From MWBF01 sp040772005 (GTDB lineage Bacteria; Chloroflexota; Anaerolineae; CG2-30-64-16), in the NCBI GenBank assembly GCA_040772005.1, contig JAXGYZ010000002.1, positions 248,001 to 312,000 of the forward strand: DNA of 64,000 bases, given 5' to 3'. Below are positions 30,079-36,978 of the stretch, piece after piece; position 1 is the first letter of the stretch, and every line of letters starts with the position of its first letter. Under the pieces are notes generated by a model. That model made no database searches. It worked only from the letters and a program-made list of their open reading frames with translations, and was not told the DNA's origin. Position numbers and translations under genes: made by a program.

Positions 30079-30207
30079 CGGACGAATGAGAAATGAGTAA
30101 CGAGAAACGAGTAAATAGTAACGAGTAATGAGAAACGAGTAAGCAGTAACGAGTAATGGAAGCTCCTTCCATCTTTCTTACTCGTTACTCGTCACTCGTT
30201 ACTTATT
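30079..30207. repeat. Repeat of GAGTAACGAGTAATGAG type, family G copy 1
   Basis: Many imperfect GAGTAACGAG/GAGTAATGAG units on the left are mirrored by TTACTCGTTACTCGTCACTC on the right, with a short inner palindrome GGAAGCTCCTTCC. It fills the UroD-ICMT gap. A shorter copy is at 38308-38374. Confidence 0.8.
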
Positions 30208-30212
30208 CCCCG

Positions 30213-30929
30213 TTACCACACACCAGGTATTAACCTGTACCGTACCCGTCGGGCATAGTCGGCATAGCCGGGCAGCTCGGCCTGCAAGGTGCGGTCTTCC
30301 AAAGCGGTGCGGAGCACCACGAGGCCGATTTCGAGTGTCACCGGCACGAAGCCCCACAACGTGCCGAGCAGCAGCGGCGTCATCAGGTAGTAGAGCAGCC
30401 CGCCCGCATAGCCCGGATGGCGCACGAACCGGTACGGGCCGGATGAGACGACCGTATGCCCCCGCTCGCGTTGGATGCGCACCACGGTGGAGAAGAACCG
30501 GTTGGCAATGAGCGCCCAGAGGCTGAAGGCATAGCCTGCGATGAGCAGGACGAGTGCCGTCCACTTGAGCCAGGGCGCCACCGGGCCGGAAGCCTGCCAC
30601 CGGTAATCCAGCCCGCAGACGATCAGCACGACGGTTGGCAGCAAGAGCGCGACGATGGGCACGAGCTTGCGATCCCACGCCTTAGCGCCCTCGCCCTCGG
30701 TGAAACGTCCGCGTTCCGCTGCCAGGTCCGGCTGCTTGACCAGGACCAGCACACGACTCGCCACCGCGGCCGCGACGCTGATTGCCGCGTAGACCCAGGC
30801 CTCCGGCCAGTCCAGCGTGCCCGCGGCCAGGAACAGGATTGCCGGCGTGAGCAGCGAGTAGACGAGAAAGCCGATGACGGTGCGTGCCGTCAGGGTTGCA
30901 CGAATGGGCGTTTGAGCGGCTGAAGTCAT
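30213..30929 (-). CDS. Isoprenylcysteine carboxyl methyltransferase (ICMT) family protein
   Basis: This 238-residue polytopic membrane protein has five to six hydrophobic segments. It carries the C-terminal SAM-binding ICMT/PEMT signature 'GPYRFVRHPGYAGGLLYYLM' followed by 'LEIGLVVLRTALEDRTLQAE', where 'RHP' and the E-D-R region bind SAM and substrate. Bacterial members methylate small amphipathic or isoprenoid molecules; the substrate here is unknown. ATG 30929 is the only good start. It is flanked on both sides by dispersed repeats. Confidence 0.87.
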   Translation of the reverse strand: MTSAAQTPIRATLTARTVIGFLVYSLLTPAILFLAAGTLDWPEAWVYAAISVAAAVASRVLVLVKQPDLAAERGRFTEGEGAKAWDRKLVPIVALLLPTVVLIVCGLDYRWQASGPVAPWLKWTALVLLIAGYAFSLWALIANRFFSTVVRIQRERGHTVVSSGPYRFVRHPGYAGGLLYYLMTPLLLGTLWGFVPVTLEIGLVVLRTALEDRTLQAELPGYADYARRVRYRLIPGVW

Positions 30930-30945
30930 GTTTACCTCTTGGGAC

Positions 30946-31014
30946 AGGATTTACAGGATTGACTGGATTTTATGTCTCCTATCCTGTAAATCCTGTAAAT
31001 CCTGTAAATCCTGG
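30946..31014. repeat. Inverted repeat, family H (CAGGATTTACAGGATT)
   Basis: ACAGGATTTACAGGATTGAC is mirrored by three tandem ATCCTGTAA units and CCTGG. It lies between the SDR stop and the ICMT start. Confidence 0.8.
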
Positions 31015-31023
31015 CCAATAACA

Positions 31024-31893
31024 CTACTGTGACATGCGCCAGCCACCGCCGGCGTACAGCAGTTGGCCGGTGAGCCAGTGCGCCTGCTCGGAGGCCAGCA
31101 GCACAATCACGTCGGCCACGTCGCGCGGCTCGCCCACCCGGCCCAGCGGCGTGCCGCGCTCGATTTCCGCTGCCAGCTCCGGCGAGATGTAGCCGGTCTG
31201 GATTGGGCCTGGCGCAACGACGTTGACCGTCACGCCGTAGCATCCCATTTCCGCCGCGGCCGACCGGCTGTACGACTCGATCGCGTGCTTGCTCGCGGCA
31301 TAGCTGATGTTGTCCGGGTGCGCATGCGCCGCGTCGGTGCTGATGTTGATGATGCGGCCCCATGACGCGCCTCGGCGGATGTGCCGGGCCAGGTACTCGG
31401 TCATCAGCAGCGCAACCGCGCGCGCGTTGATGACGAAGTGCGCGTCGATGCTCTCCGCAGTGGGCAGGCGGACGGGGAAGCCCGTTTCCCTCACGTGCGC
31501 CGGGTCGAACGTCTCCAACTGGTCGTGAGTGTGGTTGGCGACCAGGATGTCCACCGGGCCGAGCTCAGCCTCGCAGCGGTCGAACAGTGCCGGAATGACT
31601 GCTGCATCGGCCAGGTCCGCCGGCCACGCAGCCGCGCGGCCGCCTGCTGCTCGGATGCGCGCAATCAACCCCTCGGCGGACTGCTGCTGCATTGCTGCGT
31701 AGAGCGCCGGGCCGCCCACCCCGGCCGCGCGCGCCGCGGCCAGCTCATCAGCCGAAAATGTGGTCGGGCCGATGTAATAGGTGACGAACACCGCCGCACC
31801 CTCCGCGGCGAACGCCTCCGCGGTGGCCGCGCCGATGCCGTGGTTCGCACCCGTGATGAGGACGACCTTATTGGTGAGCTGCAGGTTAGCCAT
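31024..31893 (-). CDS. Short-chain dehydrogenase/reductase (SDR)
   Basis: The 289-residue protein starts at ATG 31893. The Rossmann motif is 'LITGANHGIGAATAEAFAAE' (T-G-x3-G-x-G). The catalytic Ser is in 'RIINISTDAAH', and Tyr and Lys are in 'NISYAASKHAI' (Y-x-x-x-K). It is a typical NAD(P)H-dependent oxidoreductase of the classical SDR type with an insertion around residues 45-65. The end 'QLLYAGGGWRMSQ' matches the family. The start codon lies six bases after a TATAAT with TTGCCC 17 bases further upstream, so the mRNA is probably leaderless; upstream in-frame extension runs through the neighbouring glycosyltransferase gene and is rejected. Confidence 0.9.
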   Translation of the reverse strand: MANLQLTNKVVLITGANHGIGAATAEAFAAEGAAVFVTYYIGPTTFSADELAAARAAGVGGPALYAAMQQQSAEGLIARIRAAGGRAAAWPADLADAAVIPALFDRCEAELGPVDILVANHTHDQLETFDPAHVRETGFPVRLPTAESIDAHFVINARAVALLMTEYLARHIRRGASWGRIINISTDAAHAHPDNISYAASKHAIESYSRSAAAEMGCYGVTVNVVAPGPIQTGYISPELAAEIERGTPLGRVGEPRDVADVIVLLASEQAHWLTGQLLYAGGGWRMSQ

Positions 31894-31899
31894 GCCTGG

Positions 31900-31928
31900 A
31901 TTATACGTGCTGTGGGTCAGCCGGGCAA
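31900..31928 (-). promoter_or_regulatory. Promoter of the SDR gene, leaderless type
   Basis: TTGCCC (31928-31923), 17-base spacer, TATAAT (31905-31900), six bases, ATG (31893). The -35 lies within the last codons of the upstream gene. The spacing is the same as at 14342-14378. Confidence 0.65.
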
Positions 31929-33293
31929 ACCGTTTCGGAGGTCTGTCACGATCGCGCGGGCCATGGCCTCCAGCCCGTCCACCGTGCCGTACTGTGCCCC
32001 GAACGCGGCAAGCGTGCGCCGGATGCGCGGCTGCACGTCGCCTGCGGCCTGCCACAGTGCGGACCCGGCACCGGGCTCCCAGGTCAGCGCCAGGCCGGTT
32101 GCGGCAAGGGTGCGCAGGTTGTGGGCAATCTCGGGGTCGTCGCCCGCGAGGGCCGGGATGGCGAAAAACGCCTGCCCGGCGTTCAGGCACTCCCACAGCG
32201 TGCCCCACCCGGCGCGGCCGATCACACACCGGATGTTGGGATGGGCGATGTGCTGCGCAGGCAGCGGCGCGGCATGGGGGAACGCGACGGTGAACGCGTC
32301 CGGCGCGCGGTCCGCAGGTGGCATGTACACGGTTAGCGGCTCCGCGGCCCCGGCCAGGAGCTCAACGGCGGCCTGCACGATGGGCGCGTCGCCCGCGCTG
32401 CCGACGCCGCTGGGCATGAGGTAGATGCCTGGGCTAACCCGCGGGCTTACTTTTTCTTGGAGGGCATCCTGAGCGGAGTCGAAGGATGGTGCGGGCCGGG
32501 GGAAGGGCGTGAACTCGACGTTCGGCGCTGCGCGCCAGCCCGCATCCCAGGAGAAGGTGTGGACGGCGGGGAGGAAGATGCGCCGGTAGCCGCTCTCCAG
32601 CGCCTCGACGTTGCGGAGGGCCGCGCGCCACGTTTTGTCCTGCGGAACATGGCGCTGCGGACTTTCGCGCTGCGGACCTTCACGCTGCGGACCTTCACGC
32701 TGCGGAGTGCGCATCCTCAGATGCGCACCCGGCACATCCTCCGTCTGCATCTGAGGATGCAGACTCCGCATACTTAAGGAATATCTCAGCAGGTCGGACA
32801 GCAGGCAGGGGAAGAAGGCATATGCGCGCGGCGTATCGAGAAAGCGCAACCGTGACCCGTGGCTCAATTCGAACGTTATGTCGTCCGGCGCAAACTCGAC
32901 CGTGCTCTCGGCCTCCGTGCCCCCGGCTTGCAGCTCGGTCAGGCCGCGCAGCCCGCCGGCCAGGTACGTCAGGGCCGCGGCCTGCACCGCCGGCTGTTGC
33001 TCCGCCAGCGCGACCACGTTGGCGGCAAAGTCGTTGTTTTGCAGCGTGACCTGGGCCAGCAAGTCGCCGAGCGTGCGGTCGAAGAAGATGCGCAGGGGCA
33101 GGCGCGGGTCGCGGCGGTTGCGGATGACCGTGCGCTGCCGCCCGCCGTCTAGCGCGGCGAGGTCCGGGAAGACCACGTTGACGGCCGCGCCGCTCACGCG
33201 TGCGCACGCCTCCGCGGCCAGCAGCAGGCCGACCGTCGGCCCATTGCCGTGGCCCGGGTTGGCCAGGAGGGTGAGGGGGGACGAGACTACCAT
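31917..33293 (-). CDS. Glycosyltransferase-like protein (MurG/UGT type) carrying in-frame repeats
   Basis: The 458-residue frame has a GT-B like organisation. The N-terminal 'SPLTLLANPGHGNGPTVGLL' is a G-x-G-type nucleotide-sugar enzyme start. The C-terminal donor-binding segment 'CVIGRAGWGTLWECLNAGQA' then 'PEIAHNLRTLAATGLALTW' resembles MurG and UDP-glycosyltransferases. The middle (about residues 175-290) is peculiar: it translates three different dispersed repeats in frame, 'RSLHPQMQTEDVPG' (hairpin family C), four 'PQRE'-like 15-bp units, and 'SFDSAQDALQEK'. So the gene tolerates, or has been broken by, repeat insertion. The acceptor is unknown. ATG 33293 is used; a diverged fragment of its 5' end is repeated at 33695-33739. 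Confidence 0.7.
   Translation of the reverse strand: MVVSSPLTLLANPGHGNGPTVGLLLAAEACARVSGAAVNVVFPDLAALDGGRQRTVIRNRRDPRLPLRIFFDRTLGDLLAQVTLQNNDFAANVVALAEQQPAVQAAALTYLAGGLRGLTELQAGGTEAESTVEFAPDDITFELSHGSRLRFLDTPRAYAFFPCLLSDLLRYSLSMRSLHPQMQTEDVPGAHLRMRTPQREGPQREGPQRESPQRHVPQDKTWRAALRNVEALESGYRRIFLPAVHTFSWDAGWRAAPNVEFTPFPRPAPSFDSAQDALQEKVSPRVSPGIYLMPSGVGSAGDAPIVQAAVELLAGAAEPLTVYMPPADRAPDAFTVAFPHAAPLPAQHIAHPNIRCVIGRAGWGTLWECLNAGQAFFAIPALAGDDPEIAHNLRTLAATGLALTWEPGAGSALWQAAGDVQPRIRRTLAAFGAQYGTVDGLEAMARAIVTDLRNGLPG
32466..32490. repeat. Dispersed repeat CATCCTGAGCGGAGTCGAAGG inside a gene
   Basis: CATCCT and AGGATG are inverted around GAGCGGAGTCGA. I recognise this as a type of repeat common in environmental genomes. 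It is read in frame as 'FDSAQD' within the glycosyltransferase-like gene. Confidence 0.65.
32654..32704. repeat. 15-bp tandem repeat in coding sequence
   Basis: GCTGCGGACCTTCAC and near copies are repeated about 3.5 times from 32654. The period is 15 bp, so the reading frame is kept, encoding PQREG-like units in the glycosyltransferase-like protein. Confidence 0.8.
32705..32767. repeat. Family C hairpin pair inside a gene
   Basis: GTGCGCATC-CTCA-GATGCGCAC (32708-32728) and GTCTGCATC-TGAG-GATGCAGAC (32743-32763) are two hairpins of the family amplified at 21302-21743. They are read in frame in the glycosyltransferase-like gene. Confidence 0.8.
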
Positions 33294-33308
33294 ATGAGGG
33301 GATGCTTC

Positions 33309-33539
33309 TCAAGTTGCGCTAAGAACTCGGACTCGACCCGATCTTGCATCAATGATACGGCAGGCCCTTTCGAGTCTTGGTTCTCCACCGTACTTCCACT
33401 GGTGATACTCGCGTCGAATCTCTTCCAGCGCGGTCAGCCGACCTTGATAGGGCATTCCCTGCCAGTAGGCGAAGTCCGTGGGCTGCTCCTTTGCCTTGAA
33501 ACGGCGGACGACTTTAGCGATTCTGGTTAAGCCTTGCAT
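33309..33539 (-). CDS. Small hypothetical protein (76 aa), possible toxin-antitoxin-type component
   Basis: The 76-residue charged protein 'MQGLTRIAKVVRRFKAKEQP' contains 'DFAYWQGMPYQGRLTALEEI' and ends 'RLERACRIIDARSGR'. It resembles short proteins found beside nucleotidyltransferase/HEPN-type modules in other genomes, usually starting with a coiled helix and 'D..YW...P..RL'; this link is from memory and no partner gene is present. The SD is weak. It lies between the glycosyltransferase gene and a degenerate copy of that gene's start, which suggests that it came in with a rearrangement. Confidence 0.55.
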   Translation of the reverse strand: MQGLTRIAKVVRRFKAKEQPTDFAYWQGMPYQGRLTALEEIRREYHQWKYGGEPRLERACRIIDARSGRVRVLSAT

Positions 33540-33694
33540 GTCGTAAAAGCTCTCGATCTGAGATTACTTGCGTGCCCTATGCGACACACACCTTTGCATA
33601 CACGAATAATAGCATATCGGGTGATGATTTACCAGCTTCTGCGCACAGCGGCCATCCTGGTCCTGGCCTGTGCGGCGCGCCAGCCGGTGGTATA

Positions 33695-33739
33695 GGCCGA
33701 CCGTCGGCCCGTTGCGTGGCCCGGGTTGGCGAGGAGGTT
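33695..33739 (-). pseudogene. Fragment duplicating the 5' end of the glycosyltransferase-like gene
   Basis: This stretch matches 33227-33282 (the first codons of the glycosyltransferase-like gene) at most positions: both share GGCCGACCGTCGGCCC and GTGGCCCGGGTTGGC. It carries a one-base deletion, so it cannot encode the protein. The rest of the 33540-33821 gap has no gene. Confidence 0.7.
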
Positions 33740-33821
33740 GAGGGAAGACAGGTCACTTTTTCGCATTAATTCAGCAATTCTATGATACTATGTGCCGCAT
33801 GAACGCTGAAATGAGGCATCC

Positions 33822-34202
33822 ATGAGCCGACATCCTATCAACCTGGCGGTGCGCTTCATCCTCGAAATGGCTGGCCTCATCGCGATGGGCATGTGGGGCT
33901 GGCGGCAAGGCGAGGGCGTGCTGCGCTTTGCGCTGGCGCTCGGCGTGCCCCTGCTGGCCGCCGTGTTGTGGGGCACGTTTCGCGTGCCCGGCGACACGAG
34001 CAGCGCGGGCAACGCACCCGTTCCCGTGTCAGGCTTCGTCCGGCTGCTGCTGGAGCTGGTGTTCTTCGACTTCGCGGCCTGGTGCCTGTTCACGGTCAGG
34101 CCGGTTTACGGCTGGGTCTTCGCCATTGTCGTGCTCATCCACTATGCCGTGTCCTATGACCGCGTGCGCTGGCTGCTGAGCGGGCCGCGGCGGGCGGGAT
34201 GA
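33822..34202 (+). CDS. YrdB/DUF2568 family membrane protein
   Basis: The 126-residue protein has four hydrophobic helices and matches DUF2568 as I know it: 'INLAVRFILEMAGLIAMGMW', 'VPLLAAVLWGTFRVPGD', 'GFVRLLLELVFFDFAAW', and a final 'VVLIHYAVSYDRVRWLL'. Function is unknown. GAGG precedes the ATG by SD spacing; a TATGAT/GATACT box about 35-40 bases upstream could be its -10. It is convergent with the sulfatase, and a repeat separates the two ends. Confidence 0.85.
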   Translation: MSRHPINLAVRFILEMAGLIAMGMWGWRQGEGVLRFALALGVPLLAAVLWGTFRVPGDTSSAGNAPVPVSGFVRLLLELVFFDFAAWCLFTVRPVYGWVFAIVVLIHYAVSYDRVRWLLSGPRRAG

Positions 34203-34206
34203 CGGC

Positions 34207-34292
34207 CTCACCCCGTGCGGCCTTCGGCCGCCCACCCCTCTCATGAACAACATCTTTTCGTTGTTCAGGAGAGGGGGCCGGGGGGTGAGGCC
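34207..34292. repeat. Repeat of CTCACCCC...GGGGTGAGG type, family J copy 1
   Basis: CTCACCCCGTGCGG, CCCCTCTCATGAACAACAT and ATCTTTTCGTTGTTCAGGAG followed by AGGGGGCCGGGGGGTGAGG form inverted arms. The right part is read as the last residues ('ASPPGPLS') and stop of the sulfatase. Other copies are at 39219-39283 (inside queA) and 44600-44660. Confidence 0.8.
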
Positions 34293-35665
34293 CGCTCCGC
34301 CTCGACCTCCTCGAACCACGTCTCCAGGCCGCGCAGCATGGCCGCTACGCGTTCCGGCTGCTCGCCCGCCAGGTCGTGCAGCTCCAGCGGGTCATCTGCG
34401 AGGTTGTAGAGCTCTGGCGGCGGGGGCGGCGGCACGTCGCGCGGGGGATACGGGCCGGTCAGGATGCCGTGCTCGATGAAGTGCTCCGGCCCGTACATCG
34501 ACACCCACAGCCAGTACACATCCGGCACCGCCATCGCCTCTCGGATGGCCGGCCGGACGAGCTTCCAGTTGTCATCGCGCATCGCCGCGTTGCATTCGAC
34601 CAGCGGTGTGTAGCGATTCCACTGCCAGAAGCGTTGAGTGACGCCCTCCGCCGGTTCGCCAGCCAGCGCCGGCAGCAAGTTGGCGCCGTCCAGCTTGCGG
34701 TCCGCGGGCAGCGGCAAGCCCGCAGCCGCAGCCAGGGTCGGGAACCAGTCGGTCATATGGGCCATGCCATCGTAGCGGCCGCCCGCCAGGTTGCCGGCCG
34801 GCCAGCGGACGAGCGCCGGAACGCGAATCCCGCCCTCGTACACCGTGCCCTTCGCGCCGTGGAACTGGCAGTTGAAGCGCGTGGTGTTGTGCTCGCCCGG
34901 CCCGCCGAACTGCGGCCCGTTGTCGCTGGTGAAGACGAGCAGCGTGTTCTCGGCCAGCCCGTGCCGCGCCAGCGCGTCGAGGATGCGGGCCACGCCGCGG
35001 TCCATGCGGTGGATCATGGCATAGACCATGCTCACGCCGAGGTTGAACTGCCCGGTGTCCGTGAAGAGGCGCACGTCTTCCAGCGGAGCTTCGAGCGGCG
35101 TATGCGGCGCGTTGAACGTGACGTGGAGGAAGAAGGTTTCATCGTGGTGGCGGTCGATGAACGCAACCGCCTCGTCCGTCCAGACATCGGTGAGGTAGCG
35201 GCCGTCCGCGCGCACGACCCGGTCGTTGTACTCCAGCCGCCAGTTGTAGTAGTCGTGCATCCCGCCGCGGAAGCAGACCGCCTCGTCGAAGCCCCGCGCG
35301 TTCGGGTGATACCGCGGGTCGAATGCGCCCAGGTGCCACTTGCCGACGAGCCCCGTCGCATAACCCGCGGCCTGGAACAGGTCCGCCAGCGTGATTTCGC
35401 GCAGGGCAAGACGCTCCAGGCCCCACCACTCGAGGGTGTCCAGCGAGCCGGTGCGGTGGGGATAGCGGCCTGTCAGCAGCGCGGCGCGCGAGGGGTTGCA
35501 GACCGCAGACCCCGCATAGTGCTGCGTCAGGCAGACGCTCTCCGTCATCAGGTGATCGAGCGCGGGCGTGCGCGACAGGCCGCCGTTGAACGCGCTGAAA
35601 TCGCCGTAGCCCATATCATCCACCAGGATGAAGACGACATTAGGCCGTTCGTGTTGTGCTGGCAT
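34265..35665 (-). CDS. Sulfatase (Cys-type)
   Basis: The 466-residue sulfatase starts at ATG 35665 (GGAG upstream). It has the metal-binding 'NVVFILVDDMGYGDFSAFNG' at the N-terminus, and the signature 'CNPSRAALLTGRYPHRTG', where Cys becomes formylglycine. Next are 'GKWHLGAFDPRYHPNARGFD' and 'VFTSDNGPQFGGPGEHN' with the second Asp-Asn metal pair. It hydrolyses sulfate esters, probably on a polysaccharide. No signal peptide is visible, which is unusual for bacterial polysaccharide sulfatases. A maturase is not in the window. The C-terminal 8 residues and stop are encoded by a family-J palindromic repeat. It is divergent from GH130. Confidence 0.93.
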   Translation of the reverse strand: MPAQHERPNVVFILVDDMGYGDFSAFNGGLSRTPALDHLMTESVCLTQHYAGSAVCNPSRAALLTGRYPHRTGSLDTLEWWGLERLALREITLADLFQAAGYATGLVGKWHLGAFDPRYHPNARGFDEAVCFRGGMHDYYNWRLEYNDRVVRADGRYLTDVWTDEAVAFIDRHHDETFFLHVTFNAPHTPLEAPLEDVRLFTDTGQFNLGVSMVYAMIHRMDRGVARILDALARHGLAENTLLVFTSDNGPQFGGPGEHNTTRFNCQFHGAKGTVYEGGIRVPALVRWPAGNLAGGRYDGMAHMTDWFPTLAAAAGLPLPADRKLDGANLLPALAGEPAEGVTQRFWQWNRYTPLVECNAAMRDDNWKLVRPAIREAMAVPDVYWLWVSMYGPEHFIEHGILTGPYPPRDVPPPPPPELYNLADDPLELHDLAGEQPERVAAMLRGLETWFEEVEAERASPPGPLS

Positions 35666-35679
35666 ATAGTTGCTCCTGC

Positions 35680-35763
35680 TTTGAACCGCAAAGGCGCGAA
35701 AAACGCCAAGATGACCGTACTTCCCTTTTTGTTCTTTGCGCGCTTCGCGTCTTCGCGGTGAAA
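35680..35763. repeat. Inverted repeat, family E copy 3
   Basis: TTTGAACCGCAAAGGCGCG and GCGCTTCGCGTCTTCGCGG are the arms. It lies between the divergent sulfatase and GH130 genes, so their promoters must overlap it. Confidence 0.75.
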
Positions 35764-35809
35764 TCAAACAGACAGTCTGTCTGCCATTCTACCACCCGGA
35801 GGCCCTGCT

Positions 35810-36784
35810 ATGACAGATGTGCTCACTTCTGCCCCCGTGATTCGCCGCTCGCCAGCGAACCCCGTCCTGACCGCCGCGGACGTGCCCTATCACGCGACGC
35901 TCGTGTTCAACGCGGGCGTAACGAAGTACCAGGGGCAGTACGTCATGGTCTTCCGCAACGACTACGGCTCTGCCGAGGAGGGGCGGCTCGACGGCACGAA
36001 CATGGGCCTGGCGACGAGCGCCGACGGCGTCACCTGGCAGGTCAGCCCGCAGCCCTGCTTCGAGTTGCACGACGCCGAGATCCTGCGCGCGTATGACCCC
36101 CGGCTCACGGTGCTGGACGGGCGCTGCTATCTCTGCTTTGCCGTGGACACGCGCCACGGGGTGCGCGGCGGGATCGCCGTGACGGACGACTTCGTCCACT
36201 ACGATATCCTCAGCCTGAGCGTGCCCGATAACCGCAACATGGTCCTCTTTCCGGAGCGCATCGGCGGGCAGTACGTCCGGTTGGAGCGGCCCTTCCCGGT
36301 CTACAGCCGGGGCTGGCAGGAGCGGTTCGACGTCTGGCTGTCCGACTCGCCGGACCTCCGCTACTGGGGCGGGTCAAGCCTCGTGCTGGCGGTGGAGGAT
36401 GTGCCCTTCGCCAATGCCAAGATCGGGCCGGGCGCGCCGCCGGTCAGGACCCGCGCCGGCTGGCTGACCACCTTCCATGCGGTGGACATCGACCCGGCGC
36501 GGGGCAAGAACGGCTGGGAGGACCGCTGGACGAAGCGCTACACCTCGGGCATCATGCTGCTCGACCTGGACGACCCCCGCCGCGTGGTGGGCATGTACCG
36601 CGAGCCACTGCTCGCGCCCGAAGCGTCCTATGAGGCGGCGGATGGCTTCCGCAACAACACCATCTTTCCCGGCGGCATGATCCTCGAGGACGACGGCGAG
36701 GTCAAGATCTACTACGGCGCGGCGGACACAGTCGAATGCCTCGCCACCGCGCACGTCGACGATCTCATCGCGCTGTGTGACTAA
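35810..36784 (+). CDS. Glycoside hydrolase family 130 protein (mannoside phosphorylase-like)
   Basis: The 324-residue five-bladed propeller has GH130 hallmarks: 'VPYHATLVFNAGVTKYQGQY', 'DAEILRAYDPRLTVLDG' with the general acid Asp, 'NRNMVLFPERIGGQYVRLER', and 'FRNNTIFPGGMILEDDGEVK' near the end, then 'YYGAADTVECLA', a phosphate/sugar contact typical of the family. These enzymes phosphorolyse or hydrolyse beta-mannosides. It is cytosolic. GGAGGCCCTGCT precedes the ATG. The linkage specificity cannot be read out. Confidence 0.92.
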   Translation: MTDVLTSAPVIRRSPANPVLTAADVPYHATLVFNAGVTKYQGQYVMVFRNDYGSAEEGRLDGTNMGLATSADGVTWQVSPQPCFELHDAEILRAYDPRLTVLDGRCYLCFAVDTRHGVRGGIAVTDDFVHYDILSLSVPDNRNMVLFPERIGGQYVRLERPFPVYSRGWQERFDVWLSDSPDLRYWGGSSLVLAVEDVPFANAKIGPGAPPVRTRAGWLTTFHAVDIDPARGKNGWEDRWTKRYTSGIMLLDLDDPRRVVGMYREPLLAPEASYEAADGFRNNTIFPGGMILEDDGEVKIYYGAADTVECLATAHVDDLIALCD

Positions 36785-36793
36785 TGACGGGAT

Positions 36794-36978
36794 AAAATAG
36801 AACGCAGATGAACGCTGATTGAACTGATCTGACTGATTGTCAAGATGATATCAGAGAAAATCATCTCGATCAGTTCGATCAGTTTAATCAGTGTTCTATT
36901 TTATCATCAGACCATCCGTCTCATTCGTGCAATTCGTGGCGAAAACCGTCTCTGCTTCCTCTGTGACCTCTGTGGCTG
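36794..36978. repeat. Family D copy 3, then fragments of two further repeats
   Basis: AAAATAGAACGCAGATGAAC (left) and AATCAGTGTTCTATTTTATC (right, ending 36905) are the arms of a diverged family-D element. The following 36906-36978 looks like pieces of other repeats (ATTCGTGCAATTCGTGGCG; CTTCCTCTGTGACCTCTGTG). No gene is seen. Confidence 0.65.

Noticed and set aside
30071..30172. N-terminal extension of the UroD-like protein
   Set aside because: It is translated GAGTAACGAG-type repeat DNA.
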